A stretch of DNA of 64,000 bases from Chloroflexota bacterium (GCA_026705605.1 JAPPAK010000007.1:124001-188000), one strand, 5' to 3'; numbered from the stretch's first letter, positions 17,085 to 26,117 are shown. The notes: generated by a model from the sequence alone, not told the origin. Numbers and translations: made by a program.

Positions 17085-17888
17085 GTGCCCTTCCTCGGCG
17101 CCGGCGACATCGACGTCTACTACGAGCTCCAGGGCGATGGCCCGCGCGTCCTCAACATCAGCGGCACCGGCGGCGACCTCCGCCGCCGCCCCAGCCTCGC
17201 CTCCCTCCTCGGCGACGGTTTCACCGTCCTCTCCTACGACCAGCGCGGCCTCGGCCAGACCAGCATCCCCGACGGCCCCTACAGCATGGCCGGCTACGCC
17301 GCGGATGCCGCCGCCCTCCTCGACGCCCTCGGCTGGGAGCGGTGCATGGTCATGGGCACATCGTTCGGCGGGATGGTCGCGCAGGAGTTCGCCGTCTCGT
17401 TCCCCGAGCGGGTCGAGAGACTCGTCCTGAACTGCACGTCGAGTGGTGGCGCGGGAAACCCCTCCTACCCCCTGCATGAACTCCAGGACCTCGAGCCCGA
17501 GACCCGGATGCGCACCCAGATCCGCCTGAGCGACACGCGCGTCACCCCCGAGTGGGAGCAGGAGAACGCCGCCGAATTGGAAGCCCTCCTCGACCAGCGC
17601 CGCAAGATGGCCGTCATCGGCGCCGGTGAGCCCCGGCGCGAGCTCGGCGCACGCCTCCAGCTCGAAGCGCGCGTCCATCACGACGTCTTCGCCCGCCTCC
17701 CCGCTCTCACCATGCCCGTCCTCGTCTGCGCCGGCGCCTACGACGGCATTGCCCCGCCCGCGAACAGCCGCGCCATCGCCGCACAGGTCGCGACCGCTCG
17801 CTACGAAGAGTTCGAGGGCGGCCACGGCTTCTTCTGGCAGGACCCCCGCGCTGCCGAGGTCATCACTGCCTTCCTGCGCGACGCCTGA
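17085..17888 (+). CDS. alpha/beta hydrolase
   Basis: A 267-residue single-domain hydrolase starting at GTG, four bases after dapF. The nucleophile elbow GTSFGG is at about residues 92-97. The likely acid Asp is in CAGAYDGIAPP (about 221-231) and the base His in EGGHGFFW near the end. An early YDQRGLGQT resembles the oxyanion-side loop of haloperoxidase and epoxide-hydrolase-type enzymes. No signal peptide is present. The substrate cannot be predicted; many relatives hydrolyse esters, lactones or ring-fission products. Confidence 0.85.
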   Translation: MPFLGAGDIDVYYELQGDGPRVLNISGTGGDLRRRPSLASLLGDGFTVLSYDQRGLGQTSIPDGPYSMAGYAADAAALLDALGWERCMVMGTSFGGMVAQEFAVSFPERVERLVLNCTSSGGAGNPSYPLHELQDLEPETRMRTQIRLSDTRVTPEWEQENAAELEALLDQRRKMAVIGAGEPRRELGARLQLEARVHHDVFARLPALTMPVLVCAGAYDGIAPPANSRAIAAQVATARYEEFEGGHGFFWQDPRAAEVITAFLRDA

Positions 17889-17986
17889 CCTCTCCCCTCG
17901 CGCCTCGACCAGCGCTCGCGTAGCATTGGCGGTATCACTGAGCGTTGCGGCGAGCCTTGCTGCAGACGCTGCCGGAGAGCCACTGC

Positions 17987-19264
17987 ATGGTCACCAAAGC
18001 CGGGTATGTCACCCCCACCGAGAAGGCCCCTGAGCCCTCAATGGGCACCGCGCTCATCCCCAAGGAGCGCTACACCTCGAAGGAGTACATGGAGCTCGAG
18101 TGGGAGCGCATGTGGACCAAGGTTTGGAACATGGCCGGTCGCGAGTCCGACATCCCCAACGTCGGCGACTACTTCACGACCGAGCTCGGCCCCGAGTCCT
18201 TCCTCATCGTCCGCGAGACGGAGGACAAGGTCCGCGCCTTCTACAACGTCTGTCCCCACCGCGGGAACCAGATCCGGAACCCCGGCATGGGTCATGCGGA
18301 ATCGTTCCAGTGCGCCTATCACTTCTTCGAGTTCAACCTCGATGGTTCCAAGAAGTTCGTCCCGGACGAGGACACCTTCACCCAGGGCGTGCCCCAGGAA
18401 ACGGCCCTCATCGAGGTGCCCTGCGACACGTGGGGCGGCTTCGTCTGGTTCAACATGAACCCCGACGCCGAACCGCTGCTTGAGTTCCTCGGCGTCGTCG
18501 CCGAGCACCTCGCCCCCTACCACTTCGACGAGTACGCCATCGTTGGCGACATGACCGTCGAGTGGGACACGAACTGGAAAGCCTCCGTCGATGCCTTCAA
18601 CGAGGTCTACCACGTGCAGGGCATCCATCCGCAGCTGCTGGAGTCGCTCGACGACATCCATGTGCAGATCGACCTGTACGAGCGTCACAACCGCTACCTG
18701 GTTCCGTTCGGGCTGGTGAGCCCGCGCTACCCCAACCAGAACGAGGTCACGCAGCCGCTCCAGGAGTACCTGCGCGGCTCCGGCATCGACCCCGACTCGT
18801 TCGAGGGCGGCATGGGCGACGTCCGCCCCGCCATGCAGAAAGCCGTCCGCGCTGCCGCCGAGGCCCAGGGCATGGACGTCTCAGGCCTGAACGACGACCA
18901 GATGTCGGACGACTACCACTACTACCTCTTCCCCAACCTCACCTTCAACATTACGGCGCTCGGATTCGGATTCTTCCGTCAGCGCCCCCATCCGACCGAC
19001 CCGAACAAGATGTTCTTCGACCTGCAGAGCTATGCGCGTATCCCCCAGGGCGCCGACTGGCCCCCGCGGCCCGTGCATACCCAGCGCAAGCACGGAGAGA
19101 TCTCGATCGGCCTCGTGATGGACCAGGATTCCTACAACCTGCCGCGCGTTCAGAAAGGCATGAACTCGCGCTCGTACAAGGGCCTGCTCATCAACTACCG
19201 CGAGCGCCGCATCCGGCACATGCACACGGTCCTCGACGGCTACCTTGAGGGCCCCGACCGCTAG
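17987..19264 (+). CDS. Rieske non-heme iron ring-hydroxylating oxygenase, alpha subunit
   Basis: ATG 17987 follows a GGAGAG purine tract; the track start is 14 codons upstream. The 425-residue protein has the Rieske cluster motif CPHRGNQ ... CAYHFFEF (C-x-H and C-x2-H, about residues 90-115). The mononuclear iron site is DAFNEVYHVQGIHP (about 198-211). These are the two centres of terminal oxygenases that hydroxylate aromatic or related substrates using electrons from a reductase. No beta subunit, ferredoxin or reductase gene is adjacent, so it may be a homo-oligomeric type using distant redox partners. A hairpin follows the stop. Confidence 0.9.
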   Translation: MVTKAGYVTPTEKAPEPSMGTALIPKERYTSKEYMELEWERMWTKVWNMAGRESDIPNVGDYFTTELGPESFLIVRETEDKVRAFYNVCPHRGNQIRNPGMGHAESFQCAYHFFEFNLDGSKKFVPDEDTFTQGVPQETALIEVPCDTWGGFVWFNMNPDAEPLLEFLGVVAEHLAPYHFDEYAIVGDMTVEWDTNWKASVDAFNEVYHVQGIHPQLLESLDDIHVQIDLYERHNRYLVPFGLVSPRYPNQNEVTQPLQEYLRGSGIDPDSFEGGMGDVRPAMQKAVRAAAEAQGMDVSGLNDDQMSDDYHYYLFPNLTFNITALGFGFFRQRPHPTDPNKMFFDLQSYARIPQGADWPPRPVHTQRKHGEISIGLVMDQDSYNLPRVQKGMNSRSYKGLLINYRERRIRHMHTVLDGYLEGPDR

Positions 19265-19289
19265 CCCGACCTGCGGCCAGCACAGCCCC

Positions 19290-19317
19290 GAAGCCGGACC
19301 CCCAGGGGGCCGGCTTC
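19290..19317 (+). terminator. hairpin after the Rieske oxygenase gene
   Basis: GAAGCCGG pairs perfectly with CCGGCTTC around a CCCCC/GGGGG core, 26 bases after the stop. No T-run follows, so it may be an atypical terminator or an mRNA-stabilising stem. Confidence 0.55.
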
Positions 19318-19389
19318 GTCGATCCCGACATCTCGACGCCCCTCGCGACGGGGCGGTATCGTCCCCGCACGTCCACTCCCGGAGGCCCC

Positions 19390-20262
19390 ATGGACCACGC
19401 CACCACCCTCCGCGCAATGCTCCACCGCCCCGAGATCGTCGTCCTGCCCGGCGCCTACGACGCCCTCTCCGCGCGCCTCGCCGAGCAGGCCGGCTTCGAG
19501 GCCCTCTTCACAACCGGCTTCGGCTTCTCCGCCTCCGCCCTCGGCGCCCCCGACATCGGTCTCCTGACCATGTCCGAGACCGTGGAGCGCGTTCGCCACA
19601 TCGTCCGCGCCATCGACGTGCCGCTCGTCGCCGATATGGACACCGGCTACGGCAACCCCCTCAACGTCATCCGCACCGTCCGCGAGTGCGTCGAGTCCGG
19701 CGTCGCCGGCATCATCCTCGAGGACCAGGAGTGGCCCAAGAAGTGCGGCCACTTCGAGAACAAGCGCGTCATCCCCGCCGAGGAACAGGTCGCCAAGCTC
19801 CACGCCGCCGTCGAGGCCCGTGGTGACAGCGACCTCGTCATCATCGGCCGCACCGACGCCCGCGGCCCCCTCGGCCTCGACGAGGGCATCCGTCGCGGTA
19901 AGCTCTACCACGAAGCCGGCGCCGATGTCGTCTTCGTCGAGGCGCCGCAGTCGCTCGACGAGCTGCGCGCCATCGCCGATGCCTTCCCCCGCGGCACCCC
20001 CCTCTTCGCCAACATGATCGAGGGTGGCAAGACCCCCCTGCTCACCGCCGCCGAGCTCCAGGAGATCGGCTTCACCATGGTCGTCTATCCGCTCTCCGGG
20101 CTCTTCTCCGCGGCCCGGGCCATCGGCGAGACCTACCGCGCCCTCCACGACACGAAGACGACCGCCTCCCGCCGCGACCACATGGTCGACTTCCACGAGT
20201 TCGAGAGCATCGTCAACGCCCCAGGCTGGCGCGACATCGAAACCCGCCACTCGGTGCGCTGA
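19390..20262 (+). CDS. isocitrate lyase/PEP mutase superfamily enzyme
   Basis: A 290-residue TIM-barrel protein. Near the start it has VLPGAYDALSARLAEQAGF, then DMDTGYGNPLNV with the metal-binding Asp residues. EDQEWPKKCGHFENKRVIP contains the KKCGH active-site loop typical of methylisocitrate lyase, oxaloacetate decarboxylase and related C-C lyases. It lacks the insertions of true isocitrate lyase (about 430 residues). Likely reactions are cleavage of a 2-hydroxy di- or tricarboxylate or decarboxylation of oxaloacetate. A small unknown gene overlaps its stop by one base. Confidence 0.85.
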   Translation: MDHATTLRAMLHRPEIVVLPGAYDALSARLAEQAGFEALFTTGFGFSASALGAPDIGLLTMSETVERVRHIVRAIDVPLVADMDTGYGNPLNVIRTVRECVESGVAGIILEDQEWPKKCGHFENKRVIPAEEQVAKLHAAVEARGDSDLVIIGRTDARGPLGLDEGIRRGKLYHEAGADVVFVEAPQSLDELRAIADAFPRGTPLFANMIEGGKTPLLTAAELQEIGFTMVVYPLSGLFSAARAIGETYRALHDTKTTASRRDHMVDFHEFESIVNAPGWRDIETRHSVR

Positions 20263-20588
20263 TGCCAGAGTTCGACGCCGAGACCGAGGCCACCCTCGAC
20301 CAGTTGTCGCGCTTCCTCCCGCCCGGCGACCGCGAAGCGGCACGCGAGGCCGCCGTCTACGCCATCCTCATGACGGAGAGCGACATCGCCCCGGGCACGG
20401 CCACGGTCGCCGCCTGGTGCTACGAGTACGCGAGCGAGGGCATCGCCTACCACCAGTGGCCCGCGCTCGTCGCCGCCCGCAGCCTCACCCCCGACCCCGC
20501 CGACTCCCCCTCCGCCCGCGCCCACGCCCGCGCGAGACGCGACTCCATCGCCCAGGGCCTCACCGACAAGGGCGAAATTCCGAACTAG
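20262..20588 (+). CDS. small protein of unknown function
   Basis: A 108-residue, mostly helical, acidic-to-neutral protein that starts in the TGATG overlap with the preceding lyase gene. It ends four bases into the convergent LLM gene. There is no signal peptide, membrane segment or Cys pair; one Cys lies in AAWCYEYASEG. The middle (ILMTESDIAPGTATVAAW) is the most structured-looking part. I do not recognise a family. Its tight coupling to the lyase is the only functional hint. Confidence 0.6.
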   Translation: MPEFDAETEATLDQLSRFLPPGDREAAREAAVYAILMTESDIAPGTATVAAWCYEYASEGIAYHQWPALVAARSLTPDPADSPSARAHARARRDSIAQGLTDKGEIPN

Positions 20589-21769
20589 CGCCGCCGCGCC
20601 GCCGCCTGCTCCTCGGGACTCGTTACGTCGATGCCCGCGTCGCTGAACGCCTTCTCCACCGCCGCCCGACTGATCTTCGCGTCCGGCGTGTCCGCGACAA
20701 ACTGCTGGCTGCTCCGTTTCGCCTCGAGCTGTCCCCGGAAGTGCGGGATGACGTACCGCGAGAACAGCTCGTAGCTGCGCACCGTCTGCTCCCACGTCCC
20801 CCACTCGTGCGCCCGCGCCAGGAACCCCCCGAACCCGCCCGTCATCTCCAGTAGCCGCTCGATGCCCGCGATCGCGTCGTCCGCGGTTCCCACGATGGCG
20901 CCGCCCTGCTCGATGCCGGCCTCGATCGTCGCCGCATCGGGCTGCGTGGCCGAGCTGATCGTCCCGCCGAAGTACTCCACCAGCTCCCGTTCGTACCCCT
21001 CTCGCGCCTCCGCGGTCGCCTGCTCGCGCGTCTCCGCCAGGTAGAAGGGGACGCCCAGCCGCCACTGGTCCCGCGAGACCGTGTGTCCCGCTTCCCGCGC
21101 CGCCTCCTCGTACCAGCCCCACGTGCGCGAGAGGGCTTGCCCGCTCGCCTCGCTCAACCCCGCGAACGACACCATGTCGATGCCGTGCCGCCCCGCTGCC
21201 TGTGCCCCCGCCGGCGAACCCGCCGCCGCCACCGCCATCGGCGGGTGTGGGTGCGTGTACGGCGCGATCTGGAGGCGCGCCTCGTGCAGCCGGAACCAGT
21301 CCGTCTCCACCGTCACGACCTCGCCGTGGAACAGCCGCATGATCACGTCGAGCGACTCGTTCATCATGCGCCGCTGATCGAGTGGATTGATGCCCAGCAT
21401 GTAGGCGTCCGAGCTGAGCGCCCCCGGCCCGATGCCGAGGATCGCCCGCCCCCGCGTCATGTGGTCGAGCTGCACGAACCGGTCCGCCACGATGAGCGGG
21501 TGCTGGTAGGGCAGGCTCAGCACGCCCGACGCGAGCCGCAGCTTCTTCGTGCGCTCCGCCGCCGCCACGATGAACAACTCTGGCGAGGCGATGATCTCCC
21601 ACCCCGCGCTGTGGTGCTCCCCGATCCACGCCTCGTCGAAGTCGAGCCGTTCCAGTAGCTCCAGCAGCTCCAGGTCGCGCTCGAACGCGACCGTCGGGTT
21701 TTCCTCGAGCCGGTGGAACGGCCCCAGGAAGATGCCGAACTTCATCCGTGGCGGGCGGTACGTCGTCAT
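20585..21769 (-). CDS. LLM class flavin-dependent oxidoreductase
   Basis: A bacterial-luciferase-like TIM-barrel protein, 394 residues from ATG 21769; a second possible start eight codons in gives MKFGIFLGPFH. The DEAWIGEHHSAGWEI segment near residue 45 and the later GRAILGIGPGALSSDAYMLGI are typical of the FMN-dependent alkanal monooxygenase branch. It would oxidise an unknown substrate using reduced FMN, or possibly F420. Its 3' end overlaps the convergent small gene. A ribbon-helix-helix gene lies just upstream on the same strand. Confidence 0.88.
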   Translation of the reverse strand: MTTYRPPRMKFGIFLGPFHRLEENPTVAFERDLELLELLERLDFDEAWIGEHHSAGWEIIASPELFIVAAAERTKKLRLASGVLSLPYQHPLIVADRFVQLDHMTRGRAILGIGPGALSSDAYMLGINPLDQRRMMNESLDVIMRLFHGEVVTVETDWFRLHEARLQIAPYTHPHPPMAVAAAGSPAGAQAAGRHGIDMVSFAGLSEASGQALSRTWGWYEEAAREAGHTVSRDQWRLGVPFYLAETREQATAEAREGYERELVEYFGGTISSATQPDAATIEAGIEQGGAIVGTADDAIAGIERLLEMTGGFGGFLARAHEWGTWEQTVRSYELFSRYVIPHFRGQLEAKRSSQQFVADTPDAKISRAAVEKAFSDAGIDVTSPEEQAAARRR

Positions 21770-21795
21770 CGCCGGCTCATCCTACAGCCGGGGGG

Positions 21796-21993
21796 TCAAA
21801 GCCGTGCAGACGCCTTCTCGCGCGCCGCCCGACGGATGAACTCGGAGGTTGTCACGCCGGCTACTCGGGCCGCTGCCCGGATAGCCGTTATCTCCGCCTT
21901 GGGGAATCGAATTGAGTACACGGCCGTGGGACTCGTGAGGCCCGTATGCAACTCGGCGTCTTCGTAGTCCCACTCGTCATGTTTGTTGGTCAC
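21796..21993 (-). CDS. small ribbon-helix-helix (CopG-like) protein
   Basis: The track ORF starts further upstream, overlapping the divergent gene; the GTG at 21993 gives a 65-residue protein. The segment AVYSIRFPKAEITAIRAAAR followed by GVTTSEFIRRAAREKA is the strand-helix-turn-helix of CopG/Arc repressors. The N-terminus is acidic (KHDEWDYEDAEL). Such proteins are often antitoxins, but no toxin-like gene is adjacent: downstream is an LLM oxidoreductase 26 bases away. It may be an orphan antitoxin or a local regulator. Confidence 0.65.
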   Translation of the reverse strand: MTNKHDEWDYEDAELHTGLTSPTAVYSIRFPKAEITAIRAAARVAGVTTSEFIRRAAREKASARL

Positions 21994-22066
21994 TTGCTTG
22001 TGCCTCGTGCGTGAGGCGACCGGTAGGATGGGTGCCACCCCGACCACGGAAGGAACCCGGGACGGC

Positions 22067-22474
22067 GTGAACATCGACTATCTCATCCTCGCCGACTGGG
22101 CCGAGGTCATAAACGGCAAGATCTACGTACAGGGCGGCGGCTGGACCACCATCGACGCCTACGAACCGCTCCCGGTGACCCGGGGCATTGCCATCGCAGT
22201 CTCACCGCGCGTTGAGTGGAACGAGACCAACACACCTCACACTCTCGAGATGCGCGTCATCCGCGAGGAAGGTCAGGCAGAACTCGCCCGCATCGATGCC
22301 CGCTTCGAGGTAGGGCGTCGCGCTGGCTTGCCCATGGGCGCTTCCCAGCCGCACCCCATCGCCGTCAATCTCCCCCTCAAGTTCGAGCACGCGGGTGAAT
22401 ACGAGGTCAGAGCCTCCATCGACGGCGAGGAGGTCACCACCCTCGCCTTCCGCGTCGACCAGCAGGCCTCCTAG
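22067..22474 (+). CDS. DUF6941-like protein
   Basis: I start at GTG 22067, after an AAGGAA tract, because it gives MNIDYLILADWAEVINGKIYVQGGGW. From memory this is the conserved opening of the family now called DUF6941. The 135-residue product is beta-rich and continues with VTRGIAIAVSPRVEWNE and a C-terminal GEYEVRASIDGEEV strand pair. It resembles a small beta-sandwich. Function is unknown. It ends four bases into the convergent gene that follows. Confidence 0.65.
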   Translation: MNIDYLILADWAEVINGKIYVQGGGWTTIDAYEPLPVTRGIAIAVSPRVEWNETNTPHTLEMRVIREEGQAELARIDARFEVGRRAGLPMGASQPHPIAVNLPLKFEHAGEYEVRASIDGEEVTTLAFRVDQQAS

Positions 22475-23628
22475 CCCCCGCCCTTCCCCGTCAGGCGGTA
22501 CTTCGGAACCGCCCCGAAGGCCGCGCACTCGAAGTGTGCCGACCCCACCTGGTCGCCACTCTTCAGCAGCACGAAGCTCTCCGCCAGCACCGTCGGGAAC
22601 TCTTCCTCCTCCCCCTCGCTGTTGATGATCTTGACCGGGTGGGTGCAGTCCCAGACCTCGCCCTCTTCGTGGTACTCGCCCCGGTAGGCCCCCTGCCCGA
22701 GCCGGTCGTTGAACCCGCCGAAGTAGCCCCCGCCCTGGCAGTACACCCAGCCCATGTCCTCGATCTCGAACTCGCGGGTGACGCCCTCGGAATCGTGGAT
22801 CGCGATGCTGCCCCCGCTGATGCGGCTCGTGCCCTCGTAGAACGTGAGGTCGTGGTCGACGTCCGTCACGAAGACCTCCCGGTCCTCGTGCAGAATCTCG
22901 CCCGTCATCTTGTTCCAGGACCCATCGACGTTCGCGATCGCTCCCGACCACTTCGTCCCGTCCGGATCTTCGATGAACTCGTAGAACCCGGCGTGGTCCG
23001 GCATCGTGTAGAGCACCCAGTTGCGAAGTCCTTGCGGACGCTGCACCGCCGGCTGCGGCGAGGCGTGCATGGGCGGTCCGCCCCGCCCCCGCAGCACCCC
23101 CCACGAGTGGTTCCGGAACACCCCCGACCGCTCCGGCGTCAGCTCGAATCGCTTCCCCGCGACCTCGATCCACCCCTCCGCGCGTCCCGCCACCTCGTAC
23201 GTCATGCGCTCCATCAGCAGCCACCCGTCGATGCGGTTCGTGCTGAGCGGGCCGTGGTACGGCCGCCCCACCGTGTGGCAGACGATGTCGCAGGCGATCC
23301 CGTAGTCGTTCGGCTCCAGCACAAGCCGGATCGCCTTCATCGGCTCCACCAGCTCCACCCGCAGCGGCCCCACCCGGTACTCGAAGTCCGGCCGCAGCTG
23401 CCGCGACACCCGGATGTTGTACTGCATCCCCTCGTGCCGGATGCACACGAACCCGTCGAGCACGTTCGTGTTCTGGTAGAGCCGCACCGTCGAGACGAGC
23501 GATACGTTTCCGTCCATGTCGCACAGGCAGATGTAGTGCCCGTCGTTCCAGTGCTTGTCCGAGGTGTGCACCGCCGCGAACGACTCCGCGATCTGGTGGA
23601 ACGGGTACTCGTCGGCCTTGATCAGCAT
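22471..23628 (-). CDS. large beta-rich protein, possibly hydroxyneurosporene-synthase-like (DUF7064/7065 type)
   Basis: The ATG at 23628 follows GAGGAGAGAG, so I trim the 486-codon ORF to 385 residues. The sequence is rich in aromatic and acidic residues, with GFVCIRHEGMQYNIRVSRQL, a central RNHSWGVLRGRGG, and a C-terminal EDMGWVYCQGGGYFGGFNDRLGQ. The pattern recalls the double lipocalin-like fold of CrtC/hydroxyneurosporene-synthase relatives. Those proteins are common near steroid and aromatic catabolism genes. I am not sure of the family. It is ten bases downstream of the SnoaL-like gene and probably co-transcribed with it. Confidence 0.55.
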   Translation of the reverse strand: MLIKADEYPFHQIAESFAAVHTSDKHWNDGHYICLCDMDGNVSLVSTVRLYQNTNVLDGFVCIRHEGMQYNIRVSRQLRPDFEYRVGPLRVELVEPMKAIRLVLEPNDYGIACDIVCHTVGRPYHGPLSTNRIDGWLLMERMTYEVAGRAEGWIEVAGKRFELTPERSGVFRNHSWGVLRGRGGPPMHASPQPAVQRPQGLRNWVLYTMPDHAGFYEFIEDPDGTKWSGAIANVDGSWNKMTGEILHEDREVFVTDVDHDLTFYEGTSRISGGSIAIHDSEGVTREFEIEDMGWVYCQGGGYFGGFNDRLGQGAYRGEYHEEGEVWDCTHPVKIINSEGEEEEFPTVLAESFVLLKSGDQVGSAHFECAAFGAVPKYRLTGKGGG

Positions 23629-23638
23629 GGCTCTCTCC

Positions 23639-24079
23639 TCAAGCGGCGTTCGTTGTCCGCTGGCTACCCCGCGTCCGCAAGTCGCGGTGCGTGATGACCC
23701 ACTCGTGGCCGTCCCCGACCCGCGCCATCTCGTCGATGTAGCTGGCCCAGAGCGTCGTGATGGTGTCCGGGTCGCCCGCCAGAAAATGCGTCGCCTGCAG
23801 GTCGGTCTCGACATGCGCCACGTCGCCGTTGAACTCGACGACCTGGTTGCCAAGCAGGTGCTGGGTGGCTCCGAAGGGCACCAGCAACCGGCGGATGACG
23901 TCCGTGTAGGTGTCGCCGCCGTGCTGCGCATCCGGCGAGCCGATGTTCAGGAACACGAGGTCGTCGGCGAAGCAGGAACGCATTGCCGCGAAGTCGTGGC
24001 TGTCCACCGACCTCGCGTAGCGGATCAGCAGGTCCATGATCGCCAGCCGGTCCAGTTCGTGGCCGAGGTCGTCGCTCAT
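23639..24079 (-). CDS. SnoaL/NTF2-like domain protein
   Basis: I start at ATG 24079 (MSDDLGHELDRLAIMDLL), giving 146 residues; the track start is upstream in unconserved sequence. The order helix (AIMDLLIRYARSVDSHDFAAM), short strand (FADDLVFLN), then a curved sheet ending GHEWVITHRDLRTRG is the cone-shaped fold of SnoaL_4-type polyketide cyclase and dehydratase relatives. The Tyr, Asp and His positions of that family appear present. It likely acts on a small hydrophobic substrate. It precedes and probably shares a transcript with the gene at 22471. Confidence 0.75.
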   Translation of the reverse strand: MSDDLGHELDRLAIMDLLIRYARSVDSHDFAAMRSCFADDLVFLNIGSPDAQHGGDTYTDVIRRLLVPFGATQHLLGNQVVEFNGDVAHVETDLQATHFLAGDPDTITTLWASYIDEMARVGDGHEWVITHRDLRTRGSQRTTNAA

Positions 24080-24130
24080 CGCGCTGCTCCGGTTGGCGAG
24101 CCTACACGTCGCCGGGGGTCGCTGTGCGAA

Positions 24131-24158
24131 CGAGGGGGTGGCATCAGCCACCCCCTCG
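24131..24158 (-). terminator. perfect 12-bp hairpin after the enoyl-CoA hydratase gene
   Basis: CGAGGGGGTGGC pairs exactly with GCCACCCCCTCG around an ATCA loop, eight bases beyond the stop of the minus-strand enoyl-CoA hydratase gene. The minus strand continues TTCGC without a long T-run. It most likely separates this gene from the SnoaL operon. Confidence 0.7.
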
Positions 24159-24166
24159 CGAGCGTT

Positions 24167-25030
24167 CTAGTTGGCGGCGACGGCGGCCTTCCGGCCCGGA
24201 ATCGTGGCCGCGCCCTCGCCCGTGTAGAGCGGCATCCCGCTCTCGTTCACCTCGCGCCAGTGCGTGTGCGCAAGCGTGTGCATGATGAACACGGCCTGCT
24301 GGGCCGTCCACAGACCCTGCGCGTCCTGCGTCTGGTTCACCGCTTCCTTCGTGATCTTCAGCCCGAAGGACGGCTTCTCCGCGATCTTGCGCGCCAGGTT
24401 CTCGACGTACTCGCTCAGCTCCTCGCGGGGCACGATTTCGTTCACCATGCCCGCGTCGTAGGCGCGCTGGGCGCTCACCCAGTCGCCGGTGTAGAGCATC
24501 TGCCGGGCGAGGCGATGGCCGAACTCCCACGGATGGGCGAAGTACTCGACGCCGGGGATGCCCCAGCCCACGACGAGGTCGCGGAACTCGGCGTCATCCG
24601 AGGCGATGATGATGTCGCAGACCCAGGCCAGCATGAGGCCACCGGCGATGGTCTTGCCCTGCACCTCGGCGATCATCGGCTTGGGCAGGTTGCGCCAGCG
24701 GCGGCACATTTGGAGGTAGATCTCCTCCTCGCCCGCCATGGCCCCTTCCGCGCCGGGTGCGCCGAAGTTCGCCCACGTCCCGATCGGCTTGAAGTCCTCG
24801 CGTGTCGCCCCCGTGCCGCCGCGCATGTCGTGGCCGGAGTTGAAGTGGGGCCCCTCGCCGCTGAGGATGACGACCTTCACCAGGTCGTCCTGGTTGGCGG
24901 CGTCAAAGGCGTCGTTCAGGTCGTAGGTCAGCTGCAGGTCCTGCGCGTTGCGCGCTTCCGGACGGTTCATCCTCACCCGCACGATCTCGGGTGTCAGGTT
25001 TTCGTACAGCACAGTCTTGAATTCGGGCAT
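24167..25030 (-). CDS. enoyl-CoA hydratase/isomerase family protein
   Basis: ATG 25030 lies behind a strong GAGGAGG, giving 287 residues (the ORF extends further upstream). Crotonase signatures are present: RMNRPEARNAQDLQL near residue 20, FNSGHDMRGG forming the first oxyanion-hole segment, and VQGKTIAGGLMLAWVCDIIIASDDAEF. The second glutamate expected in typical hydratases falls in a GVEYFAHPWEFG region, so the exact reaction is uncertain. Possible roles are hydration, isomerisation or ring cleavage of an acyl-CoA. It is a single-gene unit closed by a hairpin. Confidence 0.85.
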   Translation of the reverse strand: MPEFKTVLYENLTPEIVRVRMNRPEARNAQDLQLTYDLNDAFDAANQDDLVKVVILSGEGPHFNSGHDMRGGTGATREDFKPIGTWANFGAPGAEGAMAGEEEIYLQMCRRWRNLPKPMIAEVQGKTIAGGLMLAWVCDIIIASDDAEFRDLVVGWGIPGVEYFAHPWEFGHRLARQMLYTGDWVSAQRAYDAGMVNEIVPREELSEYVENLARKIAEKPSFGLKITKEAVNQTQDAQGLWTAQQAVFIMHTLAHTHWREVNESGMPLYTGEGAATIPGRKAAVAAN

Positions 25031-25085
25031 ACGTACCTCCTCGGTCGTGCGGAGAATCTTAGGCGACTCCTGCGCTGACCGCCCG

Positions 25086-26117
25086 CTACCCACCCCGCGC
25101 CCACGCCACGCGCTCGTCGATTTGGCGCTCCAGCGTGTACTCGACTGGCTCGAACCCGTTCGCGAACCAGAACGGCTCGCCGCTGTAGTTCGCCGAAAGC
25201 ACGTGCAGCGTGCAGCGCTCGTACCCCTCGCCCCGCGCCCACGCCATCCCATGGTCGAGCAGCGCCCGTCCCACGCCCCCATCCTGCGCCTCCGGCTCCA
25301 CGATCCCCATGAACAGGTACACGTTCTTCTCCGGGCTTACATAAGGAGGGAAGAACCCTTGCTTGAGGAAGCTCGTGAGCCCGACCGGCTCGCCCCCGCG
25401 GTACGCCACGAAGTGCGGGTTGCCCTCGTCCTCCAGCAGAGAAGAGAAGAGGCTGCGCGCAACTGAGTCGTCCTCGGGCAGCACCGGCCAGTACATGAAG
25501 AGGGGCGGACCGATATGGTGCAGCCCGAGCGTCCGCGCCAGCCCCACCAGCACCTCCACGTCCTCGCTCTCGGCCTCCCGGATCTCGATGTCTTCGGCGT
25601 ACGCCCCCGCCACCGGCCCCGTTCCCTCCCGCATCGACATCGAGACGGTCCGCCCAAACCCGAGGTTGAACCACGCGTCCTGCAGCCGCTCCTCCCCCTC
25701 GATCAGGTGCACCGAGTGGTTGTAGTACCCCGCCGCCACCCATGCTCCCGCCAGCTCGCGGTAGAGCAGCCGGCACACCGCTCTGGCGTCATAGCCCGCC
25801 GCCACCGCGTTGTCGCGGGGTCCGACCCTTACCGTGCGAGGGTGCGCGAGTCGCCCCATGTAGCTGTCCGGCGATGCCCCCGCCACTCGCTCCCCCATGA
25901 GGAACCCCGCCAGCACGTCCCCATCGACCGCCACCGCCCCGTCCGTGCGCTCGTTCTCGAGCCACTTCGCCAGCATCGAGCGCGCCTCGGCCTCGTCCGC
26001 GAGCCCCTCCACGAGCACGGGGTGCCGCTCGCGGTCGCGCTGGTGCGCTTCCGCGACCAGCGCCGCCGCCGCATCGAGGTCGCCCCGTTCGAAGGGCCGG
26101 ACCGTCACCCGCGCCAT
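25086..26117 (-). CDS. protein with two GNAT acetyltransferase domains
   Basis: A 343-residue protein with two N-acetyltransferase-like halves. The first begins VTVRPFERGDLDAAAALV and is degenerate in its acetyl-CoA loop. The second begins IEIREAESEDVEVLVGLA around residue 173, with the catalytic core strand VYLFMGIVEPEAQDGGVGRALLDHG. That segment holds the acetyl-CoA motif Q-x-x-G-V-G-x-A. The C-terminal half is therefore probably active and the N-terminal half structural. The substrate is unknown. It is divergent from the SDR gene that follows. Confidence 0.8.
   Translation of the reverse strand: MARVTVRPFERGDLDAAAALVAEAHQRDRERHPVLVEGLADEAEARSMLAKWLENERTDGAVAVDGDVLAGFLMGERVAGASPDSYMGRLAHPRTVRVGPRDNAVAAGYDARAVCRLLYRELAGAWVAAGYYNHSVHLIEGEERLQDAWFNLGFGRTVSMSMREGTGPVAGAYAEDIEIREAESEDVEVLVGLARTLGLHHIGPPLFMYWPVLPEDDSVARSLFSSLLEDEGNPHFVAYRGGEPVGLTSFLKQGFFPPYVSPEKNVYLFMGIVEPEAQDGGVGRALLDHGMAWARGEGYERCTLHVLSANYSGEPFWFANGFEPVEYTLERQIDERVAWARGG

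Noticed and set aside
22471-23931. Extended 486-codon version of the beta-rich protein gene
   Set aside because: The extension overlaps the SnoaL-like gene in another frame, while the ATG at 23628 has a strong ribosome binding site.
24131-24158. Possible riboswitch or small RNA at the hairpin
   Set aside because: It is a single perfect stem directly after a stop codon, best explained as a terminator or 3' stabiliser.
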